This document shows positions 37,381 through 46,655 of a stretch of 64,000 nucleotides of DNA, one piece after another; the stretch's first letter is position 1, and each line of letters starts with the position of its first letter. The translations under genes were made by a program, and so were the position numbers. The stretch is from Hyphomicrobium sp. Its GTDB lineage: Bacteria > Pseudomonadota > Alphaproteobacteria > Rhizobiales > Hyphomicrobiaceae. The stretch spans positions 124,001 through 188,000 of the forward strand of contig JABFRT010000004.1 of NCBI GenBank assembly GCA_013141015.1, given 5' to 3'. The notes beneath the pieces are model-generated. The model made no database searches and was not told where the DNA came from. It was given only the letters and a program-made list of their open reading frames with translations.

Positions 37381-37980
37381 ATGGCACGGCGTTCATCCCA
37401 CACGCCCGAGGAGTTGCGGCAACGCATCCTTGAGGCAGCACAAAACATCATCGAACGGGAAGGCCTGATTGGCTTGTCCGCCCGAGAGATTGCCCGCTCC
37501 ATCGGCTATTCTCCAGGCACCCTATATAATATTTTCGAGAACCTCGACGATGTGCTGCTGACCCTGCAAACGCAGATGATGGCAAGTCTTGTCGATGTCA
37601 TGAAGGCCGTGCCGACCGCCGAAACGCCACAGCTCACCATCGACGCACTGGCCCATGCCTACGTCGATTTTGCGCTCGACAACAAGCGCATGTGGAACTT
37701 GCTGTTCACACACTACCTGCCAAGCGAAATGGCGGCACCGGTGGCCCTGATCGAAAACGTCAATATTGTCAGCTCTATCGTGGAGAGCGCAATCGCGCCA
37801 TTGATGGCAAAGGCTGGCAAACTTGAAATCGAGGTGGCCGCCAAGGCGTTATGGGCTGGTGTGCATGGCGTCACCGCAATTGCCGTGACGGACAAAGGCC
37901 CAACACTCAATTCGGCGACCGCGCACGCCTTCGCACGGCAGTTGGTGACAACCTATACCCGCGGGCTCACCTGCAAATAG
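37381..37980 (+). CDS. TetR/AcrR family transcriptional regulator
   Basis: 199 residues. N-terminal helix-turn-helix (ILEAAQNIIEREGLIGLSAR, EIARSIGYSPGTLYNIFEN) and a ligand-binding C-terminal domain (ALWAGVHGVTAIAVTDKG). Such regulators repress transporters or metabolic genes until a small ligand binds. The frame is open to 37240, but that would run through the operator; the conserved start is MARRSSHTPEEL. No adjacent target except itself is evident. Confidence 0.9.
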   Translation: MARRSSHTPEELRQRILEAAQNIIEREGLIGLSAREIARSIGYSPGTLYNIFENLDDVLLTLQTQMMASLVDVMKAVPTAETPQLTIDALAHAYVDFALDNKRMWNLLFTHYLPSEMAAPVALIENVNIVSSIVESAIAPLMAKAGKLEIEVAAKALWAGVHGVTAIAVTDKGPTLNSATAHAFARQLVTTYTRGLTCK

Positions 37981-37994
37981 CCACCAACGGAAAA

Positions 37995-38015
37995 CGGCCC
38001 GCACGTGGCGGGCCG
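37995..38015. terminator. Hairpin between convergent tetR and the YdjM-like gene
   Basis: CGGCCCGC/GCGGGCCG stem with loop ACGTG. Flanked on the minus strand by GTTTTCCG, so it may end the YdjM-like transcript; the plus side has a weak CTTCAACT. Confidence 0.5.
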
Positions 38016-38042
38016 CTTCAACTGTTGCCGATGCCGCGGACT

Positions 38043-38840
38043 TTAGTTCTGCGGCTTTGCAATTGAGCCCGTGGTTAGTTCCGGCGCCGCTGTTTGCGAA
38101 GCGCCCGCCGCTGAACGGTGGGCCGCGATCACCCCAAACCACTTATCACTCGGCAGCAAACGCTGCTGCAAGCCACTCCACAATCCGTGCGTGCTCACGC
38201 CATCGACAAACATTTTAGTCGGTGGCGACACCATAATGGCTGCCGCCGTTGCCGCGGTCATGGCAAGCGACGCCCACGGATAGCGGCGGTCGAAAAGTTT
38301 TAACGCAGTGCCGAACGACGCCTTGATGCGGGTGTCCATGACATCGACCGAATAAACTTCATCGAGCACCAGATGGGTGACGTAGCCGGTCATCATGAAG
38401 CCGGCAGCAAGCCAGGCAACCCCCTCAGGGCGGTGCAGCACATAGTGGAACACAATCGCCGTTGCGACCGACGTGAACACACCCGCCAACAGCGAGTGCC
38501 AGATACCGCGATGTACCGACGTCTTGTGAAAAAAGTAGTGCAGCCCATAGCGCACCACGACCAGCGTGCCGAGCCACAAGATCCAGAGTTCGGCGATTGA
38601 GAATTTTGTGGCTGCGTTGAAGAGAGCGGCAAACGAGAAGAAAATTCCAAGACCGGCAAACATCGATTTGCTGGCGCGGGAATCTTTAAGGTCAATGTCC
38701 GGCAACACCGAGCCGAGCACCCCCGCCAGCGTTACCGCGACTAGATTTTCAGGCGCCACGACATCCGCCGCAAGCGTCAACGTTGCCAACGCACCTGAAA
38801 CGACTGTGCCAACCGCAATATGGGTGGTGAAATTCGCCAT
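38043..38840 (-). CDS. YdjM-like membrane-bound metal-dependent hydrolase family protein
   Basis: 265 residues, several membrane helices. Motifs of the PF04307-type family: TTHIAVG at the start, GSVLPDIDLKDSRASK, KTSVHRGIWHSLLAGVF and YVTHLVLDEVYSVD with conserved His and Asp residues that could bind metal. E. coli YdjM is LexA-controlled; no LexA site was recognised here. Function unknown. The tail (SAAGASQTAAPELTTGS) is low complexity. The 290 bp upstream to the CDF gene show no gene. Confidence 0.82.
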   Translation of the reverse strand: MANFTTHIAVGTVVSGALATLTLAADVVAPENLVAVTLAGVLGSVLPDIDLKDSRASKSMFAGLGIFFSFAALFNAATKFSIAELWILWLGTLVVVRYGLHYFFHKTSVHRGIWHSLLAGVFTSVATAIVFHYVLHRPEGVAWLAAGFMMTGYVTHLVLDEVYSVDVMDTRIKASFGTALKLFDRRYPWASLAMTAATAAAIMVSPPTKMFVDGVSTHGLWSGLQQRLLPSDKWFGVIAAHRSAAGASQTAAPELTTGSIAKPQN

Positions 38841-39131
38841 GATAGTCTCGTCCCTCTGTCAGGGTGCGCCCTCAATGCCGGCGCCCGCAGTCGTTCTGCC
38901 GCAGGCTTCAGCCCGCTCGAAACTCAGTCTGCTATTGGCCATCTGATTCGCATGGGCGAGGCGAGGCTGAGGCGCGGCGATGGTGTGGATAAGCCGTCAA
39001 ACCGGCCGCATGCCCCGCATTTTCAGCTCTGCAGCCACGCTGGTTCGCGCCTGCACTGCCGCAGATGCACACTGGCCGTTGCGGCTTGAATATGGCACAC
39101 GGTCTCCAATGCGCGAAAGGAACACCGTGAA

Positions 39132-40058
39132 GTGACGACGAAAGTGCCAACAGCCCCAACCCAGCACTCCAAGATCACGCGTTTCGCGGCGGTCAACATT
39201 GCTGTGGCGGCCGCCGTGATGGGCATCAAGTACATCGCCTACCTGGTGTCGGGATCGGTCGCCTTATACTCCGACGCGCTGGAAAGCATCGTCAACGTTA
39301 TGACGGCCATCGCGGCCCTCGTTGCCGTGCGCATCAGCTCAAAGCCGGCCGACGACGACCACCCCTTCGGCCATTCCAAAGCTGAATTCTTTGCGGCCAT
39401 TTTCGAAGGCGCGATGATCATCATCGCCGCACTGCTCATCCTCGCCAAGGTCTATGAAGCCCTGCGCTTTGGCGGAACTCTGCAGCAGCCGGGCCTGGGC
39501 CTCACCATTAACACCGCGGCGGCCGTGATCAACGGCGCCTGGGCCTACGCGCTTATCGCGCGCGGCAAAGCGTGGCGGTCACCCGCACTCGTCGCCGATG
39601 GCCACCATCTGATGACCGACGTCGTCACATCCGTTGGCGTGATTGCAGGTCTGCTCCTCGTGATCGCCACCGGCTGGCAGATCCTCGACGCGCTGCTCGC
39701 TGGCGCGGTCGCACTCAATATTCTGTGGTCAGGCTACAAGATCGCCCTGCAATCGATGTCGAGCTTGATGGATCAGGCGGCGAGCCCGGACATCGAAAGC
39801 CGGATCCGCGGCGTGATTGCGGCCAACGGCGACGGCGCGCTGCAGGCCCACGACATTCGCACGCGGCAAGCGGGGCGCGTACTGTTTATCGAATTCCACC
39901 TCGTGGTGCCGGGTTCCATGACGGTCGATGACGCGCACGCAATTTGCGACCGGCTGGAAAATGCCATCGAGGCCGAGATCGAAGGGTCGGAAGCCGTGAT
40001 CCACGTCGAGCCGGACCACAAGGCCAAGACCAATAGCGAAGGCACCGTTAGTCTCTAG
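39132..40058 (+). CDS. Cation diffusion facilitator (CDF) metal exporter
   Basis: 308 residues. Membrane helices from residue 15 on; metal-site motif LYSDALESIVNV in helix 2 (Asp present, plus DHPFGHSKAEF loop) and DGHHLMTDVVTS in helix 5 (H-x3-D). Ends with the cytoplasmic domain (IRGVIAANGDGALQAHDIRT, AHAICDRLENAIEAEIEGSE). Exports Zn2+, Fe2+ or similar by proton exchange. GTG start at 39132 with AAAGGA upstream. Convergent with and overlapping the RlpA-like gene by 11 bp. Confidence 0.92.
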   Translation: MTTKVPTAPTQHSKITRFAAVNIAVAAAVMGIKYIAYLVSGSVALYSDALESIVNVMTAIAALVAVRISSKPADDDHPFGHSKAEFFAAIFEGAMIIIAALLILAKVYEALRFGGTLQQPGLGLTINTAAAVINGAWAYALIARGKAWRSPALVADGHHLMTDVVTSVGVIAGLLLVIATGWQILDALLAGAVALNILWSGYKIALQSMSSLMDQAASPDIESRIRGVIAANGDGALQAHDIRTRQAGRVLFIEFHLVVPGSMTVDDAHAICDRLENAIEAEIEGSEAVIHVEPDHKAKTNSEGTVSL

Positions 40059-41244
40059 CCAGCCGCCAATATGAGGGCGATACTGTTCTGCCGCTCGCGC
40101 CAAGGCGGGCGCGCACCTGGGCTGCACGGATGAAAGCTTTGATCCGCTCATAAAAGGTCAGCTGTTCGTCGCCGATGATGCCCTCAACTTCCGCGCCATT
40201 GGCAATGTGACTCAACCGGGCTTTCCCGCGGGCGATTTCAAACACCGACGCGATGCCGGTTGCCAAGTCGCCTGGCAGCAAGACGGTCTCGTTGGCTTGG
40301 CGTCGCGGTGCGGCACTGTCGAGATTGGCCTCACCCACATCGAACGCCGCCAACTGATCAAGCGGCCCGGCATCTCGCAGCGTGGCGGCGTCAGAGACTG
40401 GATTTGTCTTGGTAAGCGAAGGTTCAGACGCAGCGGCCACATCCTCTGGCAACATCGTCGAGACTTCAATCGCTAGTCCACGCGGCCAAAGCCGGAGAAG
40501 ATCTAACCGCGGACCAGCCGCCGCAACGTTCATCGCGCCGGTTTCGAGGCTCATCTTTGTCATCGCCGCATCGTGCGCGGTATCGAACGTGGCGAATTTT
40601 CCGAGGAAGCCGGGCACCGGTGCGTAGGTTCGAAGTTTGCTGTAGCGCGCCTCGTGATCTTCCGGCGATTTGAGGATTGCAACTTCGAGCGCGGCCACAC
40701 CTTGCTTGATGAAGCCGAGCTGCTCAGCCGTTGCGCGCGAAACATCGAGCGTCCGGTCTCCGCGATACGGCCCCGCACTGGTAACGCGCAGCACCGCCGC
40801 CAGCCGTGTTTCCGGGTTGTATGTCAGCAGCACCGTGCCGTCGGGGAAAATTGGGCTCGCCGCGTTATCCGGCCGGTCAGCGTGAAAGACGGCGCCGGAA
40901 CTGGTCAGGCCGCACGGATTGAAGCGGTCGCGTTTGCAGTCGTCATAGTACGACGCCTTCACATAGCCGCGCCGGCCGACCATCGCGTCCATTTCATCAA
41001 CGGAGTGGATGTAATGGCAGAACCCGCCATAGCAATGAACGGTGCCGGGTGTTTTGGCCGAAACGGGCGGGCAATCAGCCGCCGTCAACGCCATGACAAC
41101 CGCCACGACGCTTGAAAACGCACTTGTATGGACCGGCCCTGTGGCTGGGCCGATCCTGCGCCTGCGCCTCACGCCTAACCCGGCCCTGGGCACCCATTGA
41201 GCCCCGCAAATACAGTTAACGGCCCTAAAAAACACTTTTCTCAT
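40048..41244 (-). CDS. Septal ring RlpA-like double-psi beta-barrel protein
   Basis: 398 residues; the start is uncertain because the first 37 residues are basic and odd, and no Shine-Dalgarno precedes the ATG. An export signal follows (SAFSSVVAVVMALTAADC). The RlpA/DPBB core is KASYYDD, NPCGLTSSGAVF, VLRVTSAGPYRGDRTLDVSR and ATAEQLGF. RlpA proteins are lytic transglycosylases acting on naked peptidoglycan strands at division sites; here the catalytic Asp/His pair was not confirmed. The C-terminal 220 residues are not recognised and no SPOR domain is evident. Upstream of it on the same strand is rimO (40 bp). Confidence 0.75.
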   Translation of the reverse strand: MRKVFFRAVNCICGAQWVPRAGLGVRRRRRIGPATGPVHTSAFSSVVAVVMALTAADCPPVSAKTPGTVHCYGGFCHYIHSVDEMDAMVGRRGYVKASYYDDCKRDRFNPCGLTSSGAVFHADRPDNAASPIFPDGTVLLTYNPETRLAAVLRVTSAGPYRGDRTLDVSRATAEQLGFIKQGVAALEVAILKSPEDHEARYSKLRTYAPVPGFLGKFATFDTAHDAAMTKMSLETGAMNVAAAGPRLDLLRLWPRGLAIEVSTMLPEDVAAASEPSLTKTNPVSDAATLRDAGPLDQLAAFDVGEANLDSAAPRRQANETVLLPGDLATGIASVFEIARGKARLSHIANGAEVEGIIGDEQLTFYERIKAFIRAAQVRARLGASGRTVSPSYWRLARD

Positions 41245-41284
41245 AGAGCGTTAGATGACCCGGATAACTGCAGGACTTAACCAA

Positions 41285-42694
41285 CTATGAGCAGCGTTCG
41301 GCCCACAGGTCGTAATCGTCAGCCTCGATCACTTTCGCCTGCACGATATCGCCCGGCATAACGCCGGTCTCGCCGTTCAAAAACACGCTGCCGTCGATCT
41401 CAGGCGCGTCCCACTTGGAGCGGCCCAAAGCGCCGTCCTCATCGACCTCGTCGATTAACACGTCAATGACGCGGCCAACTTTTTCAGCAAGCAAGCTGGC
41501 GCTGATCTCTTTCTGGCGGGCCATGAAGCGATGCCAGCGCTCTTCCTTGACCTCTTCCGGCACCGCGCCTTCAAGGCCATTGGCAACAGCGCCTTCAACA
41601 GCTTCATACTTGAAGCATCCGGCGCGGTTGATGCGGGCGTCTCCCAGCCAATCAAGCAGCTGGTTGAAGTCGTCCTCGGTCTCGCCCGGGAAGCCAACGA
41701 TAAACGTCGAACGGATCGCGAGGTCAGGGCAAACATCGCGCCAGCGGCGGATACGCTCTGCCGTCTTTTCCTGCGAGGCCGGGCGGCGCATGGCTTTCAA
41801 CACGCGCGCAGACGCATGCTGAAATGGGATGTCGAGATAGGGCAGGATCTTGCCCTCGGCCATCAACGGAATAACGTCATCGACGTGCGGATAAGGATAG
41901 ACGTAGTGCATCCGCACCCACGCGCCGAGATCACCCAACGCGCGCGACAAATCAAGGAAGCGCGCTTTGAGTGGCACTCCCTTCCACGGGCTTTCGGCGT
42001 ATTTGATATCAAGACCGTAAGCGCTGGTATCTTGGCTGATAACCAGCAATTCCTTGACGCCGGCTTTGACCAGTTTTTCAGCTTCCGTCATCACGTGGTT
42101 GGCCGGACGGCTGACCAGATCGCCGCGTAACGCCGGAATGATGCAGAACGAGCAGCGGTTGTTGCAGCCTTCCGAGATTTTCAAATAGGCGTAGTGGCGC
42201 GGCGTCAGATGCAAACCTTCCGGCGGCACCAGATCAACGTACGGATCATGCAGCGGCGGCACCGCGTCGTGGACTGCATCCACGACCTGCTCATATTGAT
42301 GCGGACCCGTGACCGCCAGCACGCCCGGGTGCGCCTCCCGGATGCGGCCCTCTTCCACACCGAAGCATCCGGTTACGATCACGCGGCCATTCCCGGCCAT
42401 CGCTTCACCTATGGCGTCGAGGCTTTCCTGTTTGGCGGAATCGAGGAAGCCGCAGGTGTTGACGACCACCACATCGGCACCGTCATAGTTGGCGGCAATC
42501 TCGTAGCCCTCGGAACGCAATTTGGTGATGATGCGTTCACTATCGACCAGCGCCTTGGGGCAGCCGAGCGACACGAAGCCAACCTTGGGCACGCCCTTCG
42601 CCTTGGCGCCGCCACCCGCCGCCGTGGAGCCGCCCGCCGCGCGGCGCACTTTCGCGTTTGCTTTTGCAGCGGCATTTGTCGAGGGTTTTGTCAT
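41285..42694 (-). CDS. rimO: Ribosomal protein uS12 methylthiotransferase RimO
   Basis: 469 residues, somewhat longer than usual because of an Ala/Gly-rich N-terminal extension (about 35 residues). UPF0004 domain with [16 protein letters not shown], then radical SAM site CNNRCSFC within [18 protein letters not shown], and a C-terminal TRAM domain. Adds a methylthio group to Asp of ribosomal protein S12 using two [4Fe-4S] clusters. Divergent from xdhC. Confidence 0.95.
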   Translation of the reverse strand: MTKPSTNAAAKANAKVRRAAGGSTAAGGGAKAKGVPKVGFVSLGCPKALVDSERIITKLRSEGYEIAANYDGADVVVVNTCGFLDSAKQESLDAIGEAMAGNGRVIVTGCFGVEEGRIREAHPGVLAVTGPHQYEQVVDAVHDAVPPLHDPYVDLVPPEGLHLTPRHYAYLKISEGCNNRCSFCIIPALRGDLVSRPANHVMTEAEKLVKAGVKELLVISQDTSAYGLDIKYAESPWKGVPLKARFLDLSRALGDLGAWVRMHYVYPYPHVDDVIPLMAEGKILPYLDIPFQHASARVLKAMRRPASQEKTAERIRRWRDVCPDLAIRSTFIVGFPGETEDDFNQLLDWLGDARINRAGCFKYEAVEGAVANGLEGAVPEEVKEERWHRFMARQKEISASLLAEKVGRVIDVLIDEVDEDGALGRSKWDAPEIDGSVFLNGETGVMPGDIVQAKVIEADDYDLWAERCS

Positions 42695-42764
42695 GCGGCG
42701 CTTCTAACCCTGGCCAGGATCAAGCGCAATTGCGAGAGTGTAGCAGGCGACCGAGGACACCCGC

Positions 42765-43787
42765 TTGAGCGAAACCACAGTATTTCCGGGCTCCGGAACA
42801 CTCCACATCAACGGCGCACTGGGCCGCTGGCTGGCTGAAGGCCGAGCGGTCGTCGAGGCGACCGTGATCGCGGCGTCAGGCGCGGCCCCGGTCCCCGTTG
42901 GCGGGCGCATGATCATCGCCAGTGACGAAGAGTTTCTGGGCTCTGTATCCGGCGGCTGCGTTGAAGCCGACGTGATTGCCGCAGCCCTCGACATCTTGTC
43001 AGACGGCCAACCGCGCGACCTGACGTTTGGCATCGCAGATGAGGTAGCATGGCGTTCCGGGTTGCCGTGCGGCAGCACCATCCGCGTCCATGCCCAAGTT
43101 ATCGATGCAGCGTCGGCAACCCTAGTGATCGGCGCCCAGACCGGTTTGAGCCTTGATCGCCAGCCGCGTGTCACGGCGCTGAACCTCAGCACTGGAGCGC
43201 GCAGGCTTTACACGTCACCGGACGGTGCGCCGCCTGAGGTCACCGGCGCCTTTGCAACCGGCCAAAGCGGCCTCGTCTCGACCGCTGACGGCGAAACGTT
43301 TGTCCACGTTTTGACGCCACCGCCACGCATAGTGATCATCGGCGCCACTCACGTTGCCCAGCTGCTGCAGCACATGGCGGGCGCAATCGGCTACGACGTG
43401 ATCGTGATCGATCCAAGGTCCGCATTCACCAGCGCCACCCGTTTTGATCCGGCAACCGCCATCACCGGATGGCCCGAGCGCGAACTCGCCGCGTTCGCCA
43501 GCGACCCTTACACGGCCATCGTCACGCTCACGCACGTCGGCCATATCGATGACGAAGCGCTGGCCATCGCGCTGCGCTCGCGTTGCCGCTATGTCGGCGC
43601 TCTCGGTTCACGGCGCACCCACGCCAAACGCATCGAACGGTTGAAGGACGCCGGATTTACAGACGCCGAGATTGCCCGCATTCACGCGCCGGTTGGTTTG
43701 GATCTTGGCGGCCGGGCACCCGGCGAAATCGCGGTGTCCATTCTGGCGCAAGTCGTCGCTGCATTTAACGGCCGGCTCAGCTCATGA
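42765..43787 (+). CDS. xdhC: XdhC family molybdenum hydroxylase maturation protein
   Basis: 340 residues. N-terminal XdhC/CoxI domain (ATVIAASGAAPVPVGGRMII, SVSGGCVEADVIA) and C-terminal Rossmann domain (IVIIGATHVAQLLQHMAGAI ... YVGALGSRRTHAKRIERL). XdhC binds molybdopterin and hands over the sulfurated cofactor to xanthine-oxidase-family enzymes. The start is a TTG with GAGGA about 10 nt upstream. Its stop overlaps mocA (ATGA). A likely client is the hydroxylase at 3.8-7.2 kb. Confidence 0.9.
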   Translation: MSETTVFPGSGTLHINGALGRWLAEGRAVVEATVIAASGAAPVPVGGRMIIASDEEFLGSVSGGCVEADVIAAALDILSDGQPRDLTFGIADEVAWRSGLPCGSTIRVHAQVIDAASATLVIGAQTGLSLDRQPRVTALNLSTGARRLYTSPDGAPPEVTGAFATGQSGLVSTADGETFVHVLTPPPRIVIIGATHVAQLLQHMAGAIGYDVIVIDPRSAFTSATRFDPATAITGWPERELAAFASDPYTAIVTLTHVGHIDDEALAIALRSRCRYVGALGSRRTHAKRIERLKDAGFTDAEIARIHAPVGLDLGGRAPGEIAVSILAQVVAAFNGRLSS

Positions 43788-44383
43788 AAATCGCTGGCAT
43801 CATCGTGGCGGCCGGGCGCTCGTCGCGGTTCGAGGGCGGCAACAAATTGTTGGCCGAAATCGATGGCAAACCGCTTATCCGCAACGTGATTGATGCCGCA
43901 TGTGACGCAGCACTCGACGAGATCGTCGTGGTGACCGCACCCGGCGCGCCGGCAGTTCATGCGGCGGCGAGCAGGGACGCGTGGCGGACGATCGTCAATC
44001 CGGACGCGGCGGCCGGTCTCTCAACCTCAATCCGATGTGGATTGTCGGCAATCGATCAGACGAGCGACGGCGCGCTGATTATCCTCGCCGACATGCCGCG
44101 CCTGACAGCGCGCCTGATCAACGATCTGTGCGCAGCGTTCGCCGCACGCAACGCGCAAGCAATCGTGTTTCCACAATCCCGCGATGGCCGCCAAGGCAAC
44201 CCGGTGCTATGGCCGCGCATGCTGTATGCTGAACTGATGGCGCTCTCTGGCGATGCCGGTGGCAAAGTCCTCCTCGCCGCGAACCCCGGACTGTTGCAGC
44301 CCGTTGCCGTTGAAGGTGACGCGGCGTTCGTGGATATAGATACGCGCGCCGACCTTGCCCGGCTTATGGAAGGTCAGGACTAG
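43784..44383 (+). CDS. mocA: Molybdenum cofactor cytidylyltransferase-like protein (MocA)
   Basis: 199 residues, nucleotidyltransferase of the MobA/MocA type. N-terminal LAAGxSxRxG-like loop IIVAAGRSSRFEGGNK and a metal-site ILADMPRL; GRQGNPVLWPR later. MocA makes molybdopterin cytosine dinucleotide, the form used by many xanthine-oxidase-family enzymes. Coupled to xdhC by a 4-base overlap. MobA (GMP) is an alternative, but the XdhC pairing favours MocA. Confidence 0.88.
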   Translation: MKIAGIIVAAGRSSRFEGGNKLLAEIDGKPLIRNVIDAACDAALDEIVVVTAPGAPAVHAAASRDAWRTIVNPDAAAGLSTSIRCGLSAIDQTSDGALIILADMPRLTARLINDLCAAFAARNAQAIVFPQSRDGRQGNPVLWPRMLYAELMALSGDAGGKVLLAANPGLLQPVAVEGDAAFVDIDTRADLARLMEGQD

Positions 44384-44404
44384 CCCCCTTGAAATCAGCG
44401 GGCG

Positions 44405-45517
44405 TTACTTGGTCTTGCGGGTCTTGCCAAGAAGCGGCACTCCGGCAGATACCGACAGCTCGGTTGCCACGAGCTTGCGCAACGTGGTCATGGCCGCGAA
44501 TACTTTTTGCACCGATGGCTGGTCGCCCTTGGCGACGCCCGATCCGCGGCCACCCGCGCCGTCGCTGGATTTGACGATGTTCCAGGCGATGCCGGCCGAG
44601 TTTTTCACCCAATCCTTGTCCCCGGCAAGGGAACTCTCAAGCGCCATTGCGTCGTAGAAATGATTGAGCGCGTTGACGCCCGCCTCATAGTATTCGGCCG
44701 CCAAATTGGATTTGGCGTAAGGCCCTTCCGATTTCGACGTGGTGTAGAGATGCGGCTTCACTTCGTCGTCGGCGACCGACTTCAGACCGGCATAAAGCGC
44801 CATAACCAAGGCGCGGGCGGCATCTTGCGCCGACTCGTAGGGTTCTTTGCCCGGGGCGGCGCGCAGCATTTTTTCCTGCCATCCGCCGTCGCTGGTCCAG
44901 CCTTGGAGCAGTTCGCCGGCAATCCCGTGCACGTTGACCGCAATCGCTGACGCGAGTTTGCAGCGCAGACTTGAGGCATCAGTGGGACCGAGCGGCGCGG
45001 CACTGTCTGTCAGCAATAGCTCCAAGGCCGGCAAGCCTTGCACCGCAGGACTTTGCTTGGCGAGCGCACCACCTTCAAATTTAGCCGGATCGCCGCTGGC
45101 GAGCAGCTGACCGAGCTCGCGCGCCACCTCGCCGCGCCGATCAGGCCACAACGACATGCGGTCTTGCCGCGCTTGCCCGGCCATCGGCCCAAAACGCAAA
45201 TAGGCGACACCCGCCCACGCAACGACGACGTTGCGGAAATGCGTGCTCAACTCTTCTCTGTCGCCGTCTGTGCCCGTCTTGCAGGCGCGCGCGACCGCTG
45301 GTGGCAGGCGCGCCGCAGCCTCGGCAACGGCTTGGAAATGCCGCACGACATGAGATTGAATTGTCGATTGCACCCGAGCGTCATGCACATTTTCTGTGCT
45401 GGGTCCGGCGCGCGCGGCATCGGCAGCCAGCACAGCATAAGCGCTGCACGGGACCATGAACGCGGCCACGAAAACACGGACCCGTCCACCCACCCCGCGC
45501 CGCGCACACGTCATCAT
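44405..45517 (-). CDS. Imelysin family periplasmic protein
   Basis: About 370 residues with a signal peptide (VFVAAFMVPCSAYAVLAADA). Imelysin features: FRNVVVAWAGVAYLRFGPM, QGLPALELLLTDSAAP (the GxPALE-type motif) and a helical second repeat (EAGVNALNHFYDAMALESSL). Imelysins (EfeO M75/insulin-cleaving-like) are linked to iron uptake. No EfeB, EfeU or iron gene is next to it. The ATG at 45517 is chosen; the open frame to 45715 would overlap gntR. A GntR gene is upstream on the same strand. Confidence 0.83.
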   Translation of the reverse strand: MMTCARRGVGGRVRVFVAAFMVPCSAYAVLAADAARAGPSTENVHDARVQSTIQSHVVRHFQAVAEAAARLPPAVARACKTGTDGDREELSTHFRNVVVAWAGVAYLRFGPMAGQARQDRMSLWPDRRGEVARELGQLLASGDPAKFEGGALAKQSPAVQGLPALELLLTDSAAPLGPTDASSLRCKLASAIAVNVHGIAGELLQGWTSDGGWQEKMLRAAPGKEPYESAQDAARALVMALYAGLKSVADDEVKPHLYTTSKSEGPYAKSNLAAEYYEAGVNALNHFYDAMALESSLAGDKDWVKNSAGIAWNIVKSSDGAGGRGSGVAKGDQPSVQKVFAAMTTLRKLVATELSVSAGVPLLGKTRKTK

Positions 45518-45598
45518 CGCTCTATTGTTTCCGTTCACGCAGCCGTATTTCCCATCTTGGGGCGGCTGCGGGCCGGACCAGGATCTCGCATTCCTTTC

Positions 45599-45651
45599 GG
45601 TTCCGGTATTCGCTCTGGCGCATGCTGCGGAGGGGAGCCAATGCCGGAACC
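45599..45651. repeat. Inverted repeat GGTTCCGG/CCGGAACC between gntR and imelysin
   Basis: Perfect 8-bp arms at 45599-45606 and 45644-45651, extended by AT pairs, spacer 37 bp. It sits in the leader region of the imelysin gene and could be an operator pair or long hairpin. Confidence 0.4.
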
Positions 45652-45657
45652 GGAACA

Positions 45658-46401
45658 CTAGCTCATTGTCACTGAATAATTGGCGCGCGCCAAGTGCATC
45701 GTGCGCCGCGACCATTCAACCGGAGCACCCGACATGCCGTAAGCGATCCGCTCCACGCTCAGCAATGGCTGGTCCTTCGCAACCTTTAATTTGAGAGCGA
45801 GGTCTGGGCTGGCCGCCACTGGCCTCAAGGCTTCGGTGACCTTGGTAATGACTTCCTGGTAGTGACGCCGGTACAGAGGAAACAACAATTGCCCGCCCTC
45901 GTGCAAATGGCTCTGCAGACCAGGGAAACGCGACTCTGCAACGGTGATCGTTTCAACGGCATCGACGGCATCACTTGCGCTCCATACTGCGTCGAGGCGA
46001 TAGACGCTTTCAGGCATCTTTAACGCCAAGGCCTGGCATTCCTCGCGCGTCGCTTCGCCAAGTGTTGCGGTCCAATCGACGCTGTCACACGACAATTTTT
46101 TCGTGCCCGAGCGCAAATTGGAAAAGCGTTCAAGCTCGGTCGCGTCAGATGTCTCTATGACGAACGTGCCGCGCCCTTGGCGGCGCTGAATCAAGCGCTC
46201 GTTTTCCAGCATTTCAAGGGCTTTGCGCACCGTACCGATGCTGACACCGATATCTCGGGCCAGAGCCACTTCGTTGGGCAACGGCGCCCGTGATGACCAC
46301 TCGGACGAACAAATCTTGGCACGCAGAATGCCGGCAACCTGCACATACAGCGGCCCGGCGAATGATGGTGAGGGTGTTTGAGTGGATGCTTGCAGCGACA
46401 T
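45658..46401 (-). CDS. GntR family regulator with UTRA domain (HutC-like)
   Basis: 247 residues. N-terminal winged helix (PLYVQVAGILRAKICSSEW, LARDIGVSIGTVRKALEMLE) followed by RLIQRRQGRGTFV and a UTRA-type effector domain (VYRLDAVWSASDAVDAVETI, LLSVERIAYGMSGAPVEWSR). Such proteins respond to small ligands of catabolic pathways. ATG 46401 has AAGGG and GGGGAG upstream. The target is unknown; the imelysin gene downstream is one candidate. Confidence 0.88.
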   Translation of the reverse strand: MSLQASTQTPSPSFAGPLYVQVAGILRAKICSSEWSSRAPLPNEVALARDIGVSIGTVRKALEMLENERLIQRRQGRGTFVIETSDATELERFSNLRSGTKKLSCDSVDWTATLGEATREECQALALKMPESVYRLDAVWSASDAVDAVETITVAESRFPGLQSHLHEGGQLLFPLYRRHYQEVITKVTEALRPVAASPDLALKLKVAKDQPLLSVERIAYGMSGAPVEWSRRTMHLARANYSVTMS

Positions 46402-46655
46402 GGCCCTTGGCTCCCCGGCAAATGGCTTCTCAAGCAGTGCCACGGCAGGAAGCCTTCGGGAGGGAATGGCGGGTCCGGCATCGACACGGTAGAGGGCGTG
46501 TCGCGATCAACCGTTCAATCTTCGAATGACCTTGTCTGTCGTTCAACACTTGCAGTGTTGAATTTGCCCACAAATGCTTGTCTGGCGTATGCCGGCGACG
46601 TGTCAAAATATTTCAAATTGCACACAAGCGCAGCGGCTGAATGATCTGTGGCACG

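Noticed and set aside
45518-45715. Extended N-terminus of the imelysin protein
   Set aside because: It would overlap the gntR 3' end and precede the signal peptide; the ATG at 45517 fits an exported protein.
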